In this document: positions 47,959-58,005 of the stretch, piece by piece
Position numbering within the stretch: the first letter of the stretch is position 1
Layout of the letters: every line of letters begins with the position of its first letter
Assembly (NCBI GenBank): GCA_014338405.1
Contig: JTDE01001126.1
Location: 75,588 to 139,587, forward strand
Source: Paragonimus skrjabini miyazakii
Lineage: Eukaryota > Platyhelminthes > Trematoda > Plagiorchiida > Troglotrematidae
Direction of reading: 5' to 3'
DNA length: 64,000 bases
Program-made: the position numbers and the translations under genes
Notes under the pieces: model-generated
Database searches by the model: none
What the model saw: the letters and a program-made list of their open reading frames with translations, nothing else
Told to the model about the DNA's origin: nothing

Positions 47959-48336
47959 TGTAGTGACCTGGAGATACCCCGGTCTGTCTGCTGTACGATG
48001 TGTAAAATCCTTCCTAAAATCTTAGCTCACATTGTACATAGGACCTTAAGGATATTTGCTTGCCGTCCGCTTGACGCATGCGATCGCGCTTGTTTGTTTG
48101 TATGCCTGTCGGCCTATGCGCGTCAAGGACGCCACACACTTTCTTCCGGCTTGCTCGCGCGCTCGACGGTCGGATCCTCAGTCTCCCCAGCCACTTCGCG
48201 TATCGGTGTCGTTTAGCGCTGTTCGGGACCATCTGTAATTGTCGTATAATATATTTGCGGTCTCCACAATTATCTGTATTTTTTATTTCGCGTCTGGTAT
48301 TATTGCGTATCCTTAAGGGAACGTTAATTTAGTGCA
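47959..48336 (+). repeat. 3' LTR of the young element (complete)
   Basis: 378 bases from TGTAGTGACC to TTAGTGCA. It includes TATA-like TCGTATAATATATTTG near 48,240, a candidate promoter. It is followed at 48,337 by the CGTAC duplication. Confidence 0.88.
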
Positions 48337-48341
48337 CGTAC
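48337..48341 (+). repeat. Target-site duplication CGTAC (right)
   Basis: Second copy of the 5-bp duplication. The next base onward is the continuation of the older gypsy LTR. Confidence 0.8.
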
Positions 48342-48431
48342 GCACTAAAGTACACTATCAAATCGTACGTATCACCAGATTGTACAGGATATTGTAATAA
48401 TAAAACAATTACATGTCAGTCATGTTCATCA
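48342..48431 (-). repeat. Left LTR of the deleted gypsy element, second part
   Basis: Matches 49,913-50,009 (shared ATCGTACGTATCACC, ATTGTACAGGATATTG and CATGTCAGTCATGTTCATCA, which is 20 bases). It continues the LTR interrupted at 46,846. Confidence 0.82.
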
Positions 48432-49330
48432 CATCCACCACACCTTGAATGGGCGTGCGTATATTTGTAATTCCGTGGTGGTCTTTATTCCAAACGTTCA
48501 GATCTTCTGATCATTGGTCCCTTTAATGTTTCGTCCACTTCATGAATGGCCTCTAGTTCAGTAACATCATTTGCTTTCAATACAACAGGATTATCTAGAA
48601 AGTACTCGTTAAAACTCGAAGCAACAGGATTTCTGTTATCAGAATGACCCCTAGAATTGAACTCAACCTGAACAACATGTCTTCGATGGCAGGAAAGGCC
48701 TTACAAGTCAAGAACATTAACCATACCATTTCCGTGAGAGGAAAGAACTATTCCATTAGCAGGACGTAAATCGTTGTCTTTGGAAAACGTTGCATCAGCT
48801 GTTTTTTCACTGTCAAGACTTGTACGCAGAGAACGAGGTTTGAAAAGGATCGCGGGACTCTTTCCAGTTACCAAATGTGATGCATTTCTGTACTGCATGA
48901 GAAACATAACGATTCCTCGATCAAGTTCCATAAATGAGTTTGGTGGTAGAGAAGCAATGGCAGACTGCAGTGTGCGTACAAAATTTTCTGCAAGTCCATT
49001 GGATTGTGGATGTCGTGGAGCAGTAAACAAATGCCGACACCCAAGTCCTTTGATCCATTCCTCTAAAGACTTGGCAGTGAAGTGAGTACCATTGTCAGTG
49101 ATCAAAGCAGCTAGTACATCTTCGCGACAGAATAGTTTTCTCAACGTATGTTGTATAAAGTCTGCAGTCGGTGATGGAGTGTGAAAAACTTCAGGCCATC
49201 TGGAATAAGCATCAATAATCACTAGGGCATAGTATTTCCACAGGAAAGGACCACAGTAATCAGCATGAACTCTGTGAAATGTTTCAAACCTAACAGACCA
49301 CGGAAGCCATCGTGATTGTTTCGCATGAAT
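48432..49330 (-). pseudogene. Ty3/gypsy integrase and pol C-terminus
   Basis: On the minus strand an open frame runs from about 49,330 to 48,701. It carries all three catalytic acidic residues: Asp in 'VHADYCGPF', Asp in 'LITDNGTHF', and Glu in 'GLAENFVRTL', the last two 35 residues apart (DD35E). 'TAPRHPQSNG' and 'YRNASHLVTGKSPAILFKPR' follow, as in K02A2.6-like gypsy integrases. Beyond a stop at 48,701 the C-terminal tail can still be read down to the LTR, ending in a Cys-Gly-Gly-Cys pattern. The integrase core itself looks intact, but without RT the element cannot move on its own. Confidence 0.87.
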
Positions 49331-49379
49331 CTTGTATACACATTTGGTACGATTTTTTGGCAGTATGTTTCATATCTGA

Positions 49380-49823
49380 TTATAATTCCGGCCACCAGCA
49401 AGATAAGCGTGCAAGCGATTTCATCTTATCAACTCCCGAATGTCCGGAATGCAAGTCCGCAAGGATATCAGCTCTCAGAGTCAGTGAAATTACAACACGG
49501 TCAACAAAACACAGTAATCCGTCTGGAGTAATAGACAAACTGTCACGGCAACAGTAAAATGCGGGAAATCTACGCCGCTCCTGTTGTGTCCAGCCACGTC
49601 TTAAGGCAGAAAAAATAACACCAAAGAATTTACGAGTATCACACACAAGTGCATCTCTTTTTACTGGCAGTGGTTGAACTAATAAACAGTCAGCATTGTC
49701 AGAGTTTGAGTCAGGTGACGGAAATCTGGATAGGTAATCAACATGGGGAATAGCTTTCGCACTACGATGACTGATTATGTAATTGTAGGAACTGAGGGCA
49801 ATGGTCCTGCCCGCGACGACAGT
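49380..49823 (-). pseudogene. Ty3/gypsy RNase H end and integrase zinc-binding region
   Basis: Minus-strand translation from 49,823 begins in the last part of RNase H ('SSYNYIISHRSAKAIPHVDY' followed by LSRFPSP). It passes a linker and reaches the integrase HHCC region, of which 'DLHSGHSGVDKMKSLARLSC' followed by WWPEL contains both histidines. The two cysteines are lost to a frame change before 49,330. The RNase H start abuts the right LTR directly, so the element's gag-to-RT portion has been deleted. Confidence 0.8.
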
Positions 49824-50009
49824 TGTTGTAATTCGAATTGAACTATATAGTGTAACGATCGAACGTATAAGAATCGCAAAACAGAATTAGACACAACAAC
49901 ACAGAACGTATATTATCGAATCGTACGTATCACCAAATTGTACAGGATATTGGAATAGTAAAACAATTGCATAACAGAAGGAGACAAGGCATGTCAGTCA
50001 TGTTCATCA
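49824..50009 (-). repeat. Right LTR of the deleted gypsy element
   Basis: Starts TGTTGTAATTCG and ends TTCATCA. It lacks the middle roughly 240 bases found in the left LTR and has a short insertion (AGAAGGAGACAAGG) near 49,977. On the minus strand it is the 5' LTR. Confidence 0.82.
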
Positions 50010-50107
50010 AAATTTTGTAGTATGCACTCGTAGAAATGCAGCGAAATTTGTCCGGACATCGTGAGATCGTGCAATATCAGCCTACTCTCTTCTTTATTCA
50101 AGTTCTT
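50010..50107 (+). repeat. Right inverted terminal repeat of the Penelope-like element, second part
   Basis: Plus-strand sequence matching the reverse complement of about 44,810-44,730 (AGTATGC, TCGTAGAAATGCAGCG, TTTATTCAAGT). It directly continues the repeat broken at 46,518. Confidence 0.78.
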
Positions 50108-51684
50108 GACAAATAAAGAATGTTTCAAATTGACGGAATTATCTAACGAGAGGATAAAATGTAAATACTGTAACAGTATTCAATCCAGCAAAATAGGTTT
50201 GGTTCATGACTTTTTACAGACCTTGCAGTGCTTTTATTCTCCAGACCAACAGAACCCAGTAAAACTATCTTCAAGTTGTTTTCGGAAGGCCTTATCAGAA
50301 ATAATCATACATTTGACTCAACCGGAACCATAATCTAGTTGGTTATTCACAGTACTACCGTTAGTCACAACTTCAACTGGAAATACCAGATTCAGTCTTG
50401 TGGCCTCAACTTCGCATAGGAAGTATCATATTAGTAGATTAGAGAATGCATTTAAGCATTGACCATTATGGGAGATTTTTCGTCATTCCATCGTCCGTTT
50501 AAAAAGATTTCAAGCCTTTGTTTTTACCACATCTAATTCACTCTACTCGTTGCGACCCGCACACCTTAGCCACAGTAACATAATGCGAAACGGTTCCAGC
50601 ATATTTGAAAACAACTCAACACTCCAATTTATCTGCTGTTCAATCCAACTGAATACCGCCATTCTCAGGCTTCGGGCAACAACGCAATAGGTATTTCTGT
50701 GTCATGAAAACTTTTCTGTACCATCCGACAAATATGTTCGTATTCGCCCATTGGGTTAACCAAGAAAGCGTGCATTCACAAAACGATTACGAACATTCTT
50801 ATGAATGGAAAAGTTACATGCGAGGTAGTCATTGGACTGCTTCCATTACAAGACAATTAGGAATGCACACACAAGCTGTCTGTATTATCCGTGGTCTAAC
50901 AGAGTGTGTCTCCTGCCACACAAATCCTGTTAAATTTGTTGGTCATACCTAGTGGTTATATAATGCGCATTTTTACTTACACAAGTATCACTTAGCTCTC
51001 AGTTATACGTTCAGGTTGGTGTGCATTAATTTGCAGTTTTTAAAGTTAACAATTGTCTCGGATTTATAAAGCTTTCTACATACTTGCTTCTGTGGCTAAA
51101 AACGAGGGCCTTGTACTTTAAGGCTACCCTTTTCATGGACAAAGACTCTTTTTGGGATCGAGCGTCTTATAAAATGTTGTAGGATTGCCCAAACGGCGCA
51201 CACATGATGAAAGTTGCGGTCGCCTTGCTGGTTCTGAAACTGAGTCGCGCAGTATGCAGAAGTAGATGGTCGAGTGTCACACGTCTGACAGAAATGCCGA
51301 AAACTTTTAACAAACCACCGAAACTTTCATTGCGTTGGAAAAGTGGCGTCTTTTTATATGAATTAACAACTGTGCTCACCTGGGCAGTTGCGATTGAGGT
51401 GCAACAACGTTGTTTCCTGGTGGTTATGGCCGTTTTAGTTGTTTGCTGCCTCAGTTCAACTAAGTCTGTTTTAAAAATTGGATATACGCTTGAACACGTT
51501 TTGACTGCACTCATCGTTCACACAAAGTTGACATGATAATGAAATGGTTGCGAATCACTACTTCGACGGTGTTATATATCTGACTGAATCATTCGCGTTT
51601 CTAGTAATGTCTTCCCACGAAAATACAGCTCCGTTAGCCGCTGCCGGGTTCGGGTCACTTCGATTTGCGATTGGCATTGTTGCA
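50108..51684. other. Non-coding stretch with unexplained open frames
   Basis: Open frames of 115 codons (51,514-51,167, minus) and 110 codons (51,204-51,536, plus) overlap on opposite strands. Neither has a recognisable domain. The block is somewhat GC-richer than the left part of the window, so it may be a decayed repeat. Confidence 0.4.
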
Positions 51685-52700
51685 TTCAGCGATTCAGCGA
51701 TTGATACACGGGTTCGAGGCAGAGGCCCAAGGGTCCCGGATTCAGTCGGTTTTTCTTGTTCAATGTCAAGCGGGCATCTGTCGATCTGAAAGGCATTCAG
51801 TGAAAACAGGGTGCAGCACCGCTCTTGGGAATTACACTAAATATCGAAAAACAAACTAAGATTACTTGCATAAAAGGAATTTCGGAAAATGAGAGTCAAG
51901 TAATGTTTTAAAGCGATCGCTAGAAGCGCTACTGACGACTTCAACAGGAAGACTGTTCCAGAAGTTAACAACCCTGTAGGAAAAAACTGCTGTCTAAGAA
52001 AGGCCCGAGGACGAAGCTTGAAAAGCTTCATGGTATGTCCTCGCCGACCGTCATCATTCGCTACAGTGAAGAACTGATCAACGAGGCCTAATCTAAAGAG
52101 GAAGTGTGTGAAAATTAAATCACCGCAGAGCCTTCGAAATTCAAGTGGGTAAAGAACAAGAATTTCAAGTCGAGACTCGTACGCGACACTACTGAGACCT
52201 GTGACTAGTTTGGTTGCCACGCGCTGGACACGCTGAACGGCTAATATGTCTTTCTTCAGGCCGGTATAAACGACCTGATTAGCATACTCGAGGAGCGGCC
52301 TTATATAAACCCCGTAAAGCGTTTGAAACGCTTTCTTGTCTAAGCGGGGAAAAGTGCGCTTAACCAACCTAAGAGTAGCAAACCCTTTTTTCGCTGCCAT
52401 CTCGTGGTGATGCGCAAAAGATAAATTAGACGACAGCCAGATGCCCAGATCCTTCTTCAGATCGATTTTAGTGATATCTATTGTGCCGAACGCACTATGA
52501 ATCACGAAGGCGTTGCCAGAATCCCCACCGAGCGACATATGTGCGCACTTACTGTCATTTAGTGGGAGACTCCAATCGTCCGACCAACGCTTAATCAAGT
52601 CAAGATCAATCTGTAATGCACTGGAATTAGTGGCACTCCAGATTTTTAGGTCATCGGCATCTGAGAAGCATCTGAGAAGCTTATTTTGCAACAACCTATT
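51685..52700 (-). mobile_element. CR1/SR1-type LINE, 5'-truncated 3' end (copy X)
   Basis: The minus strand carries the C-terminal half of a CR1-clade reverse transcriptase, a 3' UTR (51,836-51,703) and a short tandem tail of TCGCTGAA-type units (51,702-51,685). It is cut at the 5' end inside RT just upstream of motif C. Two further copies of the same family (56.0-57.3 and 58.2-59.1 kb) share the C-terminal codons and UTR. Confidence 0.87.
51837..52694 (-). pseudogene. CR1-type reverse transcriptase C-terminal half
   Basis: A single open frame of 285 codons starts in RT motif C ('DADDLKIWSA', codons at 52,650-52,661; FADD or YADD in active relatives). It continues through 'DLIKRWSDDWSLPLNDSKCA' and 'KDLGIWLSSNLSFAHHHEMA' to the thumb region ('KRTFPRLDKKAFQTLYGVYI'). 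The conserved end follows ('VQRVQRVATKLVTGL', 'YESRLEIL', 'PLEFRRLCGDLIFTHFLF', 'KLRPRAFLRQQFF'). This is the longest undamaged retroelement frame in the window, suggesting a fairly recent but truncated insertion. The first catalytic Asp lies in the missing part. Confidence 0.88.
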
Positions 52701-53710
52701 TCGGGGTCTTTGAAATCGTTTGTGGTGTTAAATCCAATCAACCAATTTTTGGTACACTTCGCTTTCACTGTTCACTAACACTCCTGAATCTAAACTCTGT
52801 GGCTTGCTGTCTCATTGCTCTCGGATCACACTTTGAACGCGGATCCAGCAAACAGGCGACTCTCAGCACTCAACCGGCTTCTACGTAAAGACACTTCGTC
52901 CAATTTGACTTATGTGAACCGAAGATAAATCTATGCCGAAATGTTTCAACACATGCACATTTACGTCAGTTTCGTTCTGCCTCTGATTGACGCCTAAGAC
53001 GGCGAAAGTCTAAAACAACAGACAACAGACTTACTCCTAATTGAATGCCGTCACAAGTAGCTTGTAGTACAGTTAAACTGGCGAATATTCTAAACCAGTT
53101 TATAGATTCTGCCCAGTGCTGAATCCATAAAGCTAACTACGATCAACACCTCACCTTAACTGTTTTTTTGTAAGGCATATCTCTCCTTTACTTGATAATT
53201 TATGAGTTCCTGTTTGCCAAAATAGTTTTATTGTGTACGACCCTACCAAAACCGTTCATGGTAGTTGATTCTGTGCATTATTCGGACAACTCTTCATTTA
53301 CATAAAAACTTCAAAACGTGATTTCAGAGCCCCACGTATCTGTCTTTTGTTGTGTTTCTTTTGGCAACATTAGGGAACAGATAATTAGTTCTTCATTGCC
53401 GGCCATGTTTAGAGTTCCGACTCCCATATATACTCTTTTTTTCCGAATTTCTGTGTATGTCTAAACGTTAGTTTGAACGAGTAGAGATACGAACAAGTGC
53501 CCCGCGTACTTGCACATACGACTCACGCTGTACGCTCGCTTATCGTTCTGTTGTGTCATAGTTTCGTCTTACTACTCGTTCGCCCTGACGTCCACTTCAC
53601 ATGCCAATAATATACTTCTTGTTTATCTACCACATTATTCGCGACCGGTCACCTTCGGTTCGTTCAGTCCAAAAGATTGGTGAACCCGTTTAAATCGTAC
53701 ATTATAGTAT
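52701..53710. other. Non-coding stretch, nothing recognised
   Basis: No recognisable domain on either strand. It lies between the CR1 relic and the CACTA-like transposon. Confidence 0.5.
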
Positions 53711-53714
53711 ACCC

Positions 53715-53890
53715 GGTAAACACGCCGACTCTGGCCCGGAGTCGGTCCGACTCTGGCAAGAGTTGGCAAGAAGTCGGATCCGAGTAGGCGTGCAAAAATA
53801 TCCAGAGCCCGTCTGACTCTGGCCAGAGTCGGATCGGAGTGGACCAGAGTTGGTTCCCAGTTGGCCAGAGTGGGATCCGAGTAGGCCAAA
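53715..53890. repeat. Subterminal palindromic repeats of the CACTA-like element
   Basis: Several variants of GACTCTGGCCAGAGTCGGAT alternate with GGATCCGAGT-like strings, many internally palindromic. Subterminal repeats of this kind are typical transposase-binding sites of CACTA elements. The same block recurs in the other copy at 61,303-61,445. Confidence 0.75.
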
Positions 53891-55179
53891 TACGCTAACG
53901 GTACCTTTCTTACATTCCTGGTTATTCGCCCCAACTACTGAAGCAGTTTGAATCTTACGTAATCCGACGCTTACGATCTGCTGACACTATTGCGTAAGTT
54001 TCACCGACTTTCCTTTTCAGTGATCGATCTTATCTTGCAAAAACCGGTGAATAAGCTTAACAGGGTCAGTTCCGTAACGATGCACTTCCAAATGGCCTAA
54101 CACGGACCGATATGAAGATGAACAACTAATGCATCGAATAACTCTCCAAATTAATCCTACGACAGACATACTACCATTGACATCTACGTGACCGCTGAGC
54201 AAGCAGAAATTAACAGCAAAACGATAAGTACTGCGATAAAAACAAAGTAAATGTATATTTCAGATAGAAAATTGATAGTGTCCAAGTAACAGCAATTCGC
54301 AACCGTTCCCGTGAGAGTTAAAGGCATTTTCAAATCCAGCTTTCTGGATGCGTAATCTGAATGAAACAGAAAAACCTGAGGAAAAAGAATAACAAAAATT
54401 CAGAAAACAACAGAGAAAGAAAAGAATGAAAATTAGAGCAACACAAAAAAGAACACAACTGTCATAACACCATAGTTTCTGAAGGGAAGTGGCTGAAATG
54501 TAAAGTCACAACACGAATCAACAAGACTTGTAACAGACAGCTTCACTACATCAAAAATCGAGTTTATATGAAAACGCATTATAGACGCCTATGTCGAACC
54601 TAAAGTTAGACTGTGATTCTGACGAATATCCGATTTGCGTCAATGATGTCGCGCTAAACGTTGTAAACATGTGAAGTCATAGCACGAACCAACAAAACTT
54701 GTAACAGGCAGGGCTTTCCTGTGTTAAAATCTGAGGTGCACGTTTACCTAGTGGATGTTGTAGTGGATCTATATACAATTCAGGTGCGAACGAAATAAAA
54801 AGTGATGAAAAAATGAAATAACTGACTCACAGTAGTTCGGAAGGTGCGTCGATTAGAGTTCCACCACACTGAATGAAGTATCCAATCGATGCGATTTGTC
54901 GTATAGTTGCCAGGTAACTTCAGAGGTCACGACGGAGATAATTCCGATGACAGATGAGTTTAGAAACGTGCTGAAATAAATGTGGATACCGTTAGCCGTT
55001 AACTCTCCCAAACATCCGAAAACACGCGACACTAAACGTAAAGACAGAACGCAGGGCTCGCAACCTTGGAATTGAATCAACTCACATGCTTTAAACGAGT
55101 GTACATGTGAATTTGAAGTAGGTGGAAATATGCGAAAAACAATCAGAATTATGCAGTACAAAATCCATTCACTATAACG

Positions 55180-55480
55180 ATTGAATGACATGTTGTCCAC
55201 GGAACTCACATGAACCTCGTGGATCGCTTATTATCTCAGCATATGGGATTGGACACACGTCCTTCACTACCTGATGCTCTTTTTCGTCCTAAATTTAAAA
55301 TAAACAAAATAAAGGACTACCATGTCTCTCTAATGAAATGATTTCATTTTCCAATGTGGCAGTGGCAGTAATGGAGGAAACACCAACAGTGCTGATGGCA
55401 AGTCGTAGACGTTCTCGGTGTATTCGAAGATAAATAGTGGTACGACAATACAACCTTCGCCCGGCACCAATGGTGCATCA
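55180..55480 (-). pseudogene. N-terminal fragment of the CACTA-like transposase
   Basis: The minus-strand reading 'VKDVCPIPYAEIISDPRGSC' (about 55,290-55,230) matches the second copy's 'MKDVCPIQSVEAIRNPHGSY' position for position, ending in a stop soon after QHVIQSL. Upstream sequence to about 55,480 is also shared with the other copy and is open in more than one frame. Downstream, a 118-codon frame (55,209-54,853) is not recognisable. The catalytic region is absent. Confidence 0.55.
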
Positions 55481-55980
55481 AAAGTATATTAACCAGGTGG
55501 CTTTAGGGAGTATAAAGATCGAAAAATGAAACGCCTAGGTGAAAATTAGTCTTCAGGTCAGTCTTTAGCATGTCTTTATCGAATAATGAAAGCGGGTTAT
55601 ATCACGCATGCTTTCGAAATGACATGACATAGTGCAATTTAAGATTATCCGCAAAACATCACAAAAACAATAATGCGAAAAGCGACCAAACCGGAGGCAC
55701 GTGACAATTAACTGACCCAGAGCTATCGAACTAGCCTGGATGAACAAAATCTACACTCAGATTACAACCCCTTATTCCGTAACCAGATATATATATTGCA
55801 ATGAAAAATACCATTCCCGGGTTATTCATAATCATTATTGAACTACAAAATTAGACCTAGGATAATGTGCCATTCACCGAAGTTTCTCATTTTTGGTTGG
55901 TCAGTGAAGTAGAAAAGACAGGTCAACGCTTGGCTTACTGCTGGCCAACTTGGCCGAGTCGGCCACGTGTTTACTGGGTA

Positions 55981-56044
55981 TGTTCGAGTTCAGTGAAATA
56001 ACTGTCTTCTTGTCATATTACGTTTCAATTGCACTTTTATCGAC
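55981..56044. other. Short spacer between transposons
   Basis: About 60 bases between the right terminal repeat of the CACTA-like element and the 3' tail of CR1 copy Y. Nothing recognised. Confidence 0.5.
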
Positions 56045-57345
56045 TTCAGCGATTTGATCACGTGTTCAAGGTTGGAGGCCCAATTTACCCGGATTCACTT
56101 AGTTGGTCGTTTCGATGTCAGCAGCTTTCTGTTTCCCTGAAAGGCAATCATTGAAGAGGGGCTGTAGAACCGTTCTTGGCGGTTACAGAGAGTACCAAGG
56201 ACAGATTAAAATATTGATCTACCAATTTATTAGGTAGGTAGGAACCTGATAAGACTTTCAAACGGTCCCTAGAAGGGCAGCTTACAACCTCAAATGGAAA
56301 GTCGTTCCAGTGGTTGATAACCCTATAAGAGGAGAACTGGTGCCTAAGACAGGCCCGGGCTCAAAGCTAATAAAGCTTCCTGTCATGACCCTTTAGAATG
56401 CTATCAGTTAGTGGGGTGAAAAATTTCTGCACGAGTTTTGCGCTAAAAGAAAAGCATGTTAGGACTAAGTCACCGCGGTGTCTCCGAAAATCAAGTGGAT
56501 AAAAATCAAGAATTTCAAGACGAAACTCGTAGGGGAAATGCCGCAAACCAGTGACAATGTTGGGTTGTGGCGACTATAATAAATGAAATTTTCATAGTCG
56601 CATTCACATGCATCGAAACGATCGTTTGAAATGAGCGTTTGAAACGAGCGTTCGAAACTAGTAAACACGCACGGATTGAATCTGAAGTGGTAATTGTTAC
56701 ATGGCCGCTATGTTCACCTTTCAGACCGCTACGTCAACGTCGTGCACGAGGATCCTGAAACAACGAGGAAGAAGAAGGGTGCTCTCCGGTTTTTACTCTA
56801 AGAGTCTCTTTATTAAGAAAGGACGTAATCCAGAGGAGAACCTCTCCGTGTATGTCATAGGCTTCTAGGTTATGTACAAGAGGACCGTGTGGGAAATAGT
56901 CAAAGGCTTCGGCACAGTCAAAGAAGATAGCATCCGAGATGTGGCCATTGTCTTTGACCTTTGTCAGGCTATCCATGAACATTACCGTATCAGTTATGCG
57001 TAACCAGTTGGGAAGAACGCCATGCTGGATAGAGGATGGTACGTTTTACCAGACGCTCCATCATCTTACATGAGATACAGGTGAGGCTGATCGGCCAATA
57101 CCCAGCAGAGAATGACGATCTCCTGTCTTAAATATGGATGTGACAATAGCCTCTTTCCATGGCTCCGTAAAGTGCTGGTCAGAATTGCCTCTCCAAACAG
57201 ACTATGGAGGGGCACACCCAAACCAAGGACCGCCTATTTGAGGGATAGGGGATGGATTGTGTTTGGTCCCATTGCACTATAAGGATTAATATTAAGCAAG
57301 AGCTTCTGAGCGTCGAGCACAGATAATTCAGCCGTTAGCAGTGGT
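56045..57345 (-). mobile_element. CR1/SR1-type LINE relic (copy Y)
   Basis: The minus strand from about 57,345 reads the start of the CR1 RT domain ('INPYSAMGPNTIHP'), and then motif A at 56,982-56,734. After a deletion it jumps to the conserved C-terminus and UTR (56,600-56,060), ending in a TCGCTGAA-like unit at 56,055-56,045. Frames are broken many times. At its 5' end it abuts a plus-strand gypsy integrase fragment at about 57,345. Confidence 0.82.
56734..56982 (-). pseudogene. CR1-type reverse transcriptase, motif A region
   Basis: An 82-codon frame reads 'SLTKVKDNGHISDAIFFDCA' followed by EAFDYFPHGPL, the motif A block containing the first catalytic Asp, then 'LEAYDIHGEVLLWITSFLNK' and 'LRVKTGEHPS' leading toward motif B. 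The motif C region (xADD) that should follow is deleted. It complements copy X, which has only the part after motif C. Confidence 0.82.
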
Positions 57346-58005
57346 GTCTTCAGACTTCTGCGCAATAAAAACGGTACCAAATACGTTAGTCACTGACAAC
57401 GGCACTCATTTCACTACGGTGAAGTTTGAAGACTGCCTGAAGAAAGTTGGAAGTCGGCGCCTGCTCACTGCACCAAGACATCCTCAATCCAACGGTGCCG
57501 CTGAGAATTTCGTGCGCATTCTGAAATGTCGAAGTCTATCAACCCGTATAATTTTGAAGAAGTGGAGAACGATCTGTACAACTTGTTGATGTGGTACCAA
57601 AATTCTGACCACTCAACAACTGGGAGCAGTCCAGCTAAGCTGTACAAAACCGTATCCTCCGAACTAACATGCTCGGTTTGGAATCAGCTGAAGTTGCTTA
57701 TCATCGTGGCAATGACCTCCGATCATTTCGAGGGATTGTTCTCAATAACCTGGGTACTCGAATGTGTCACATACTCGATTTAGATTACGGATTTGTCCAC
57801 CTTAGACACATTATTTACCTATTCCTACCCCTGCCTCGCCCATTACCAATACCAATGTTTCTGAGTTCACTCTAAGCCAACGTTCTGCGGTTGAAGATAC
57901 TGTTGAGAACGAACCACCACAGTTGCAACTGTCTGGACGCCTCAGAAATAGACAATACGAAAGCTGTAACACACTTGACATTCAGTTAGATTGGGGTGGA
58001 TGTGA
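57346..58005 (+). pseudogene. Ty3/gypsy integrase to pol C-terminus fragment
   Basis: The plus strand reads 'NTLVTDNGTHFTTVKFEDCL', 'LLTAPRHPQSNGAAENFVRI' (second Asp and Glu of the DDE triad), then, after frameshifts, 'LYNLLMWYQNSDHSTTGSSP' and 'NDLRSFRGIVLNNLG'. The pol end, with 'LQLSGRLRNRQYESC' and a Gly-Gly-Cys near 58,000, follows. The first catalytic Asp lies in the missing 5' part. It is close in motif order to the minus-strand integrase at 48.4-49.3 kb, so both belong to the same gypsy group. No LTR is recognised downstream. Confidence 0.83.

Larger units (their letters stand above)
46847..48336 (+). mobile_element. Young CsRn1-like LTR retrotransposon, interior lost in an assembly gap
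   Basis: The 5' LTR starts at 46,847 and runs into the N gap at 47,070. After the gap come the last 90 or so codons of pol, an untranslated stretch and the complete 3' LTR (47,959-48,336). The LTRs are almost identical over the roughly 222 bases that can be compared, with only a few differences around 46,940, so the insertion is recent. TG...CA ends and CGTAC duplications define it exactly. The remaining LTR and most of gag-pol must lie in the gap, which is therefore far larger than 100 bases. Confidence 0.88.
46519..50009 (-). mobile_element. Ty3/gypsy LTR retrotransposon, internally deleted, inserted in the Penelope-like element
   Basis: The LTRs begin TGTYGTAATTCGAATT and end GTTCATCA on the plus strand. 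The left LTR is split by another insertion (46,519-46,846 and 48,342-48,431); the right LTR is 49,824-50,009 and has an internal deletion relative to the left one. The coding remnant on the minus strand starts in RNase H immediately inside the right LTR and ends in the C-terminus of pol just before the left LTR. Gag, protease and reverse transcriptase are missing. The order fits one provirus-like insertion that later lost its 5' half. Confidence 0.85.
44730..50107 (-). mobile_element. Penelope-like retroelement (GIY-YIG type), 5'-truncated, with inverted terminal repeats and nested insertions
   Basis: On the minus strand, reverse transcriptase then a GIY-YIG endonuclease region lie at 46,406-45,089. 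The unit is framed by a roughly 175-base sequence in inverted orientation: minus strand at 44,730-44,905, and plus strand at 46,412-46,518 continued at 50,010-50,107. The right repeat was split by a gypsy insertion (46,519-50,009). Penelope-like elements often carry such terminal repeats, direct or inverted, produced during their unusual insertion. Reading-frame breaks show the copy is dead. Confidence 0.82.
53711..55980 (-). mobile_element. CACTA-like DNA transposon, internally deleted copy with both terminal inverted repeats
   Basis: The left end ACCCGGTAAACACGCCGACT (from 53,711) and the reverse complement of the right end (TACCCAGTAAACACGTGGCC, to 55,980) form terminal inverted repeats. 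Just inside the left end are several copies of a palindromic motif around GACTCTGGCCAGAGTC and GGATCCGAGT. About 1.1 kb at the left and 0.25 kb at the right align with the second copy at 61.3-64.0 kb, which carries transposase motifs; the roughly 1 kb transposase core is missing here. It is therefore a non-autonomous derivative. Target-site duplication is uncertain (TA is possible). Confidence 0.75.

Noticed and set aside
48014..48332. Overlapping open frames on both strands in the LTR near 48.1 kb
   Set aside because: They lie within the LTR of the young element and recur in its other LTR; LTR sequence does not encode protein here.
51204..51536. 110-codon plus frame with hydrophobic segments
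   Set aside because: It overlaps a 115-codon frame on the other strand, has no splice or start context and no recognisable domain; kept only as an unexplained open frame.
51700..51730. B-box-like GGTTCGAGGC suggesting a tRNA
   Set aside because: It sits in the 3' UTR of the CR1 family, recurs in copies Y and Z with changes, and has no A box or cloverleaf.
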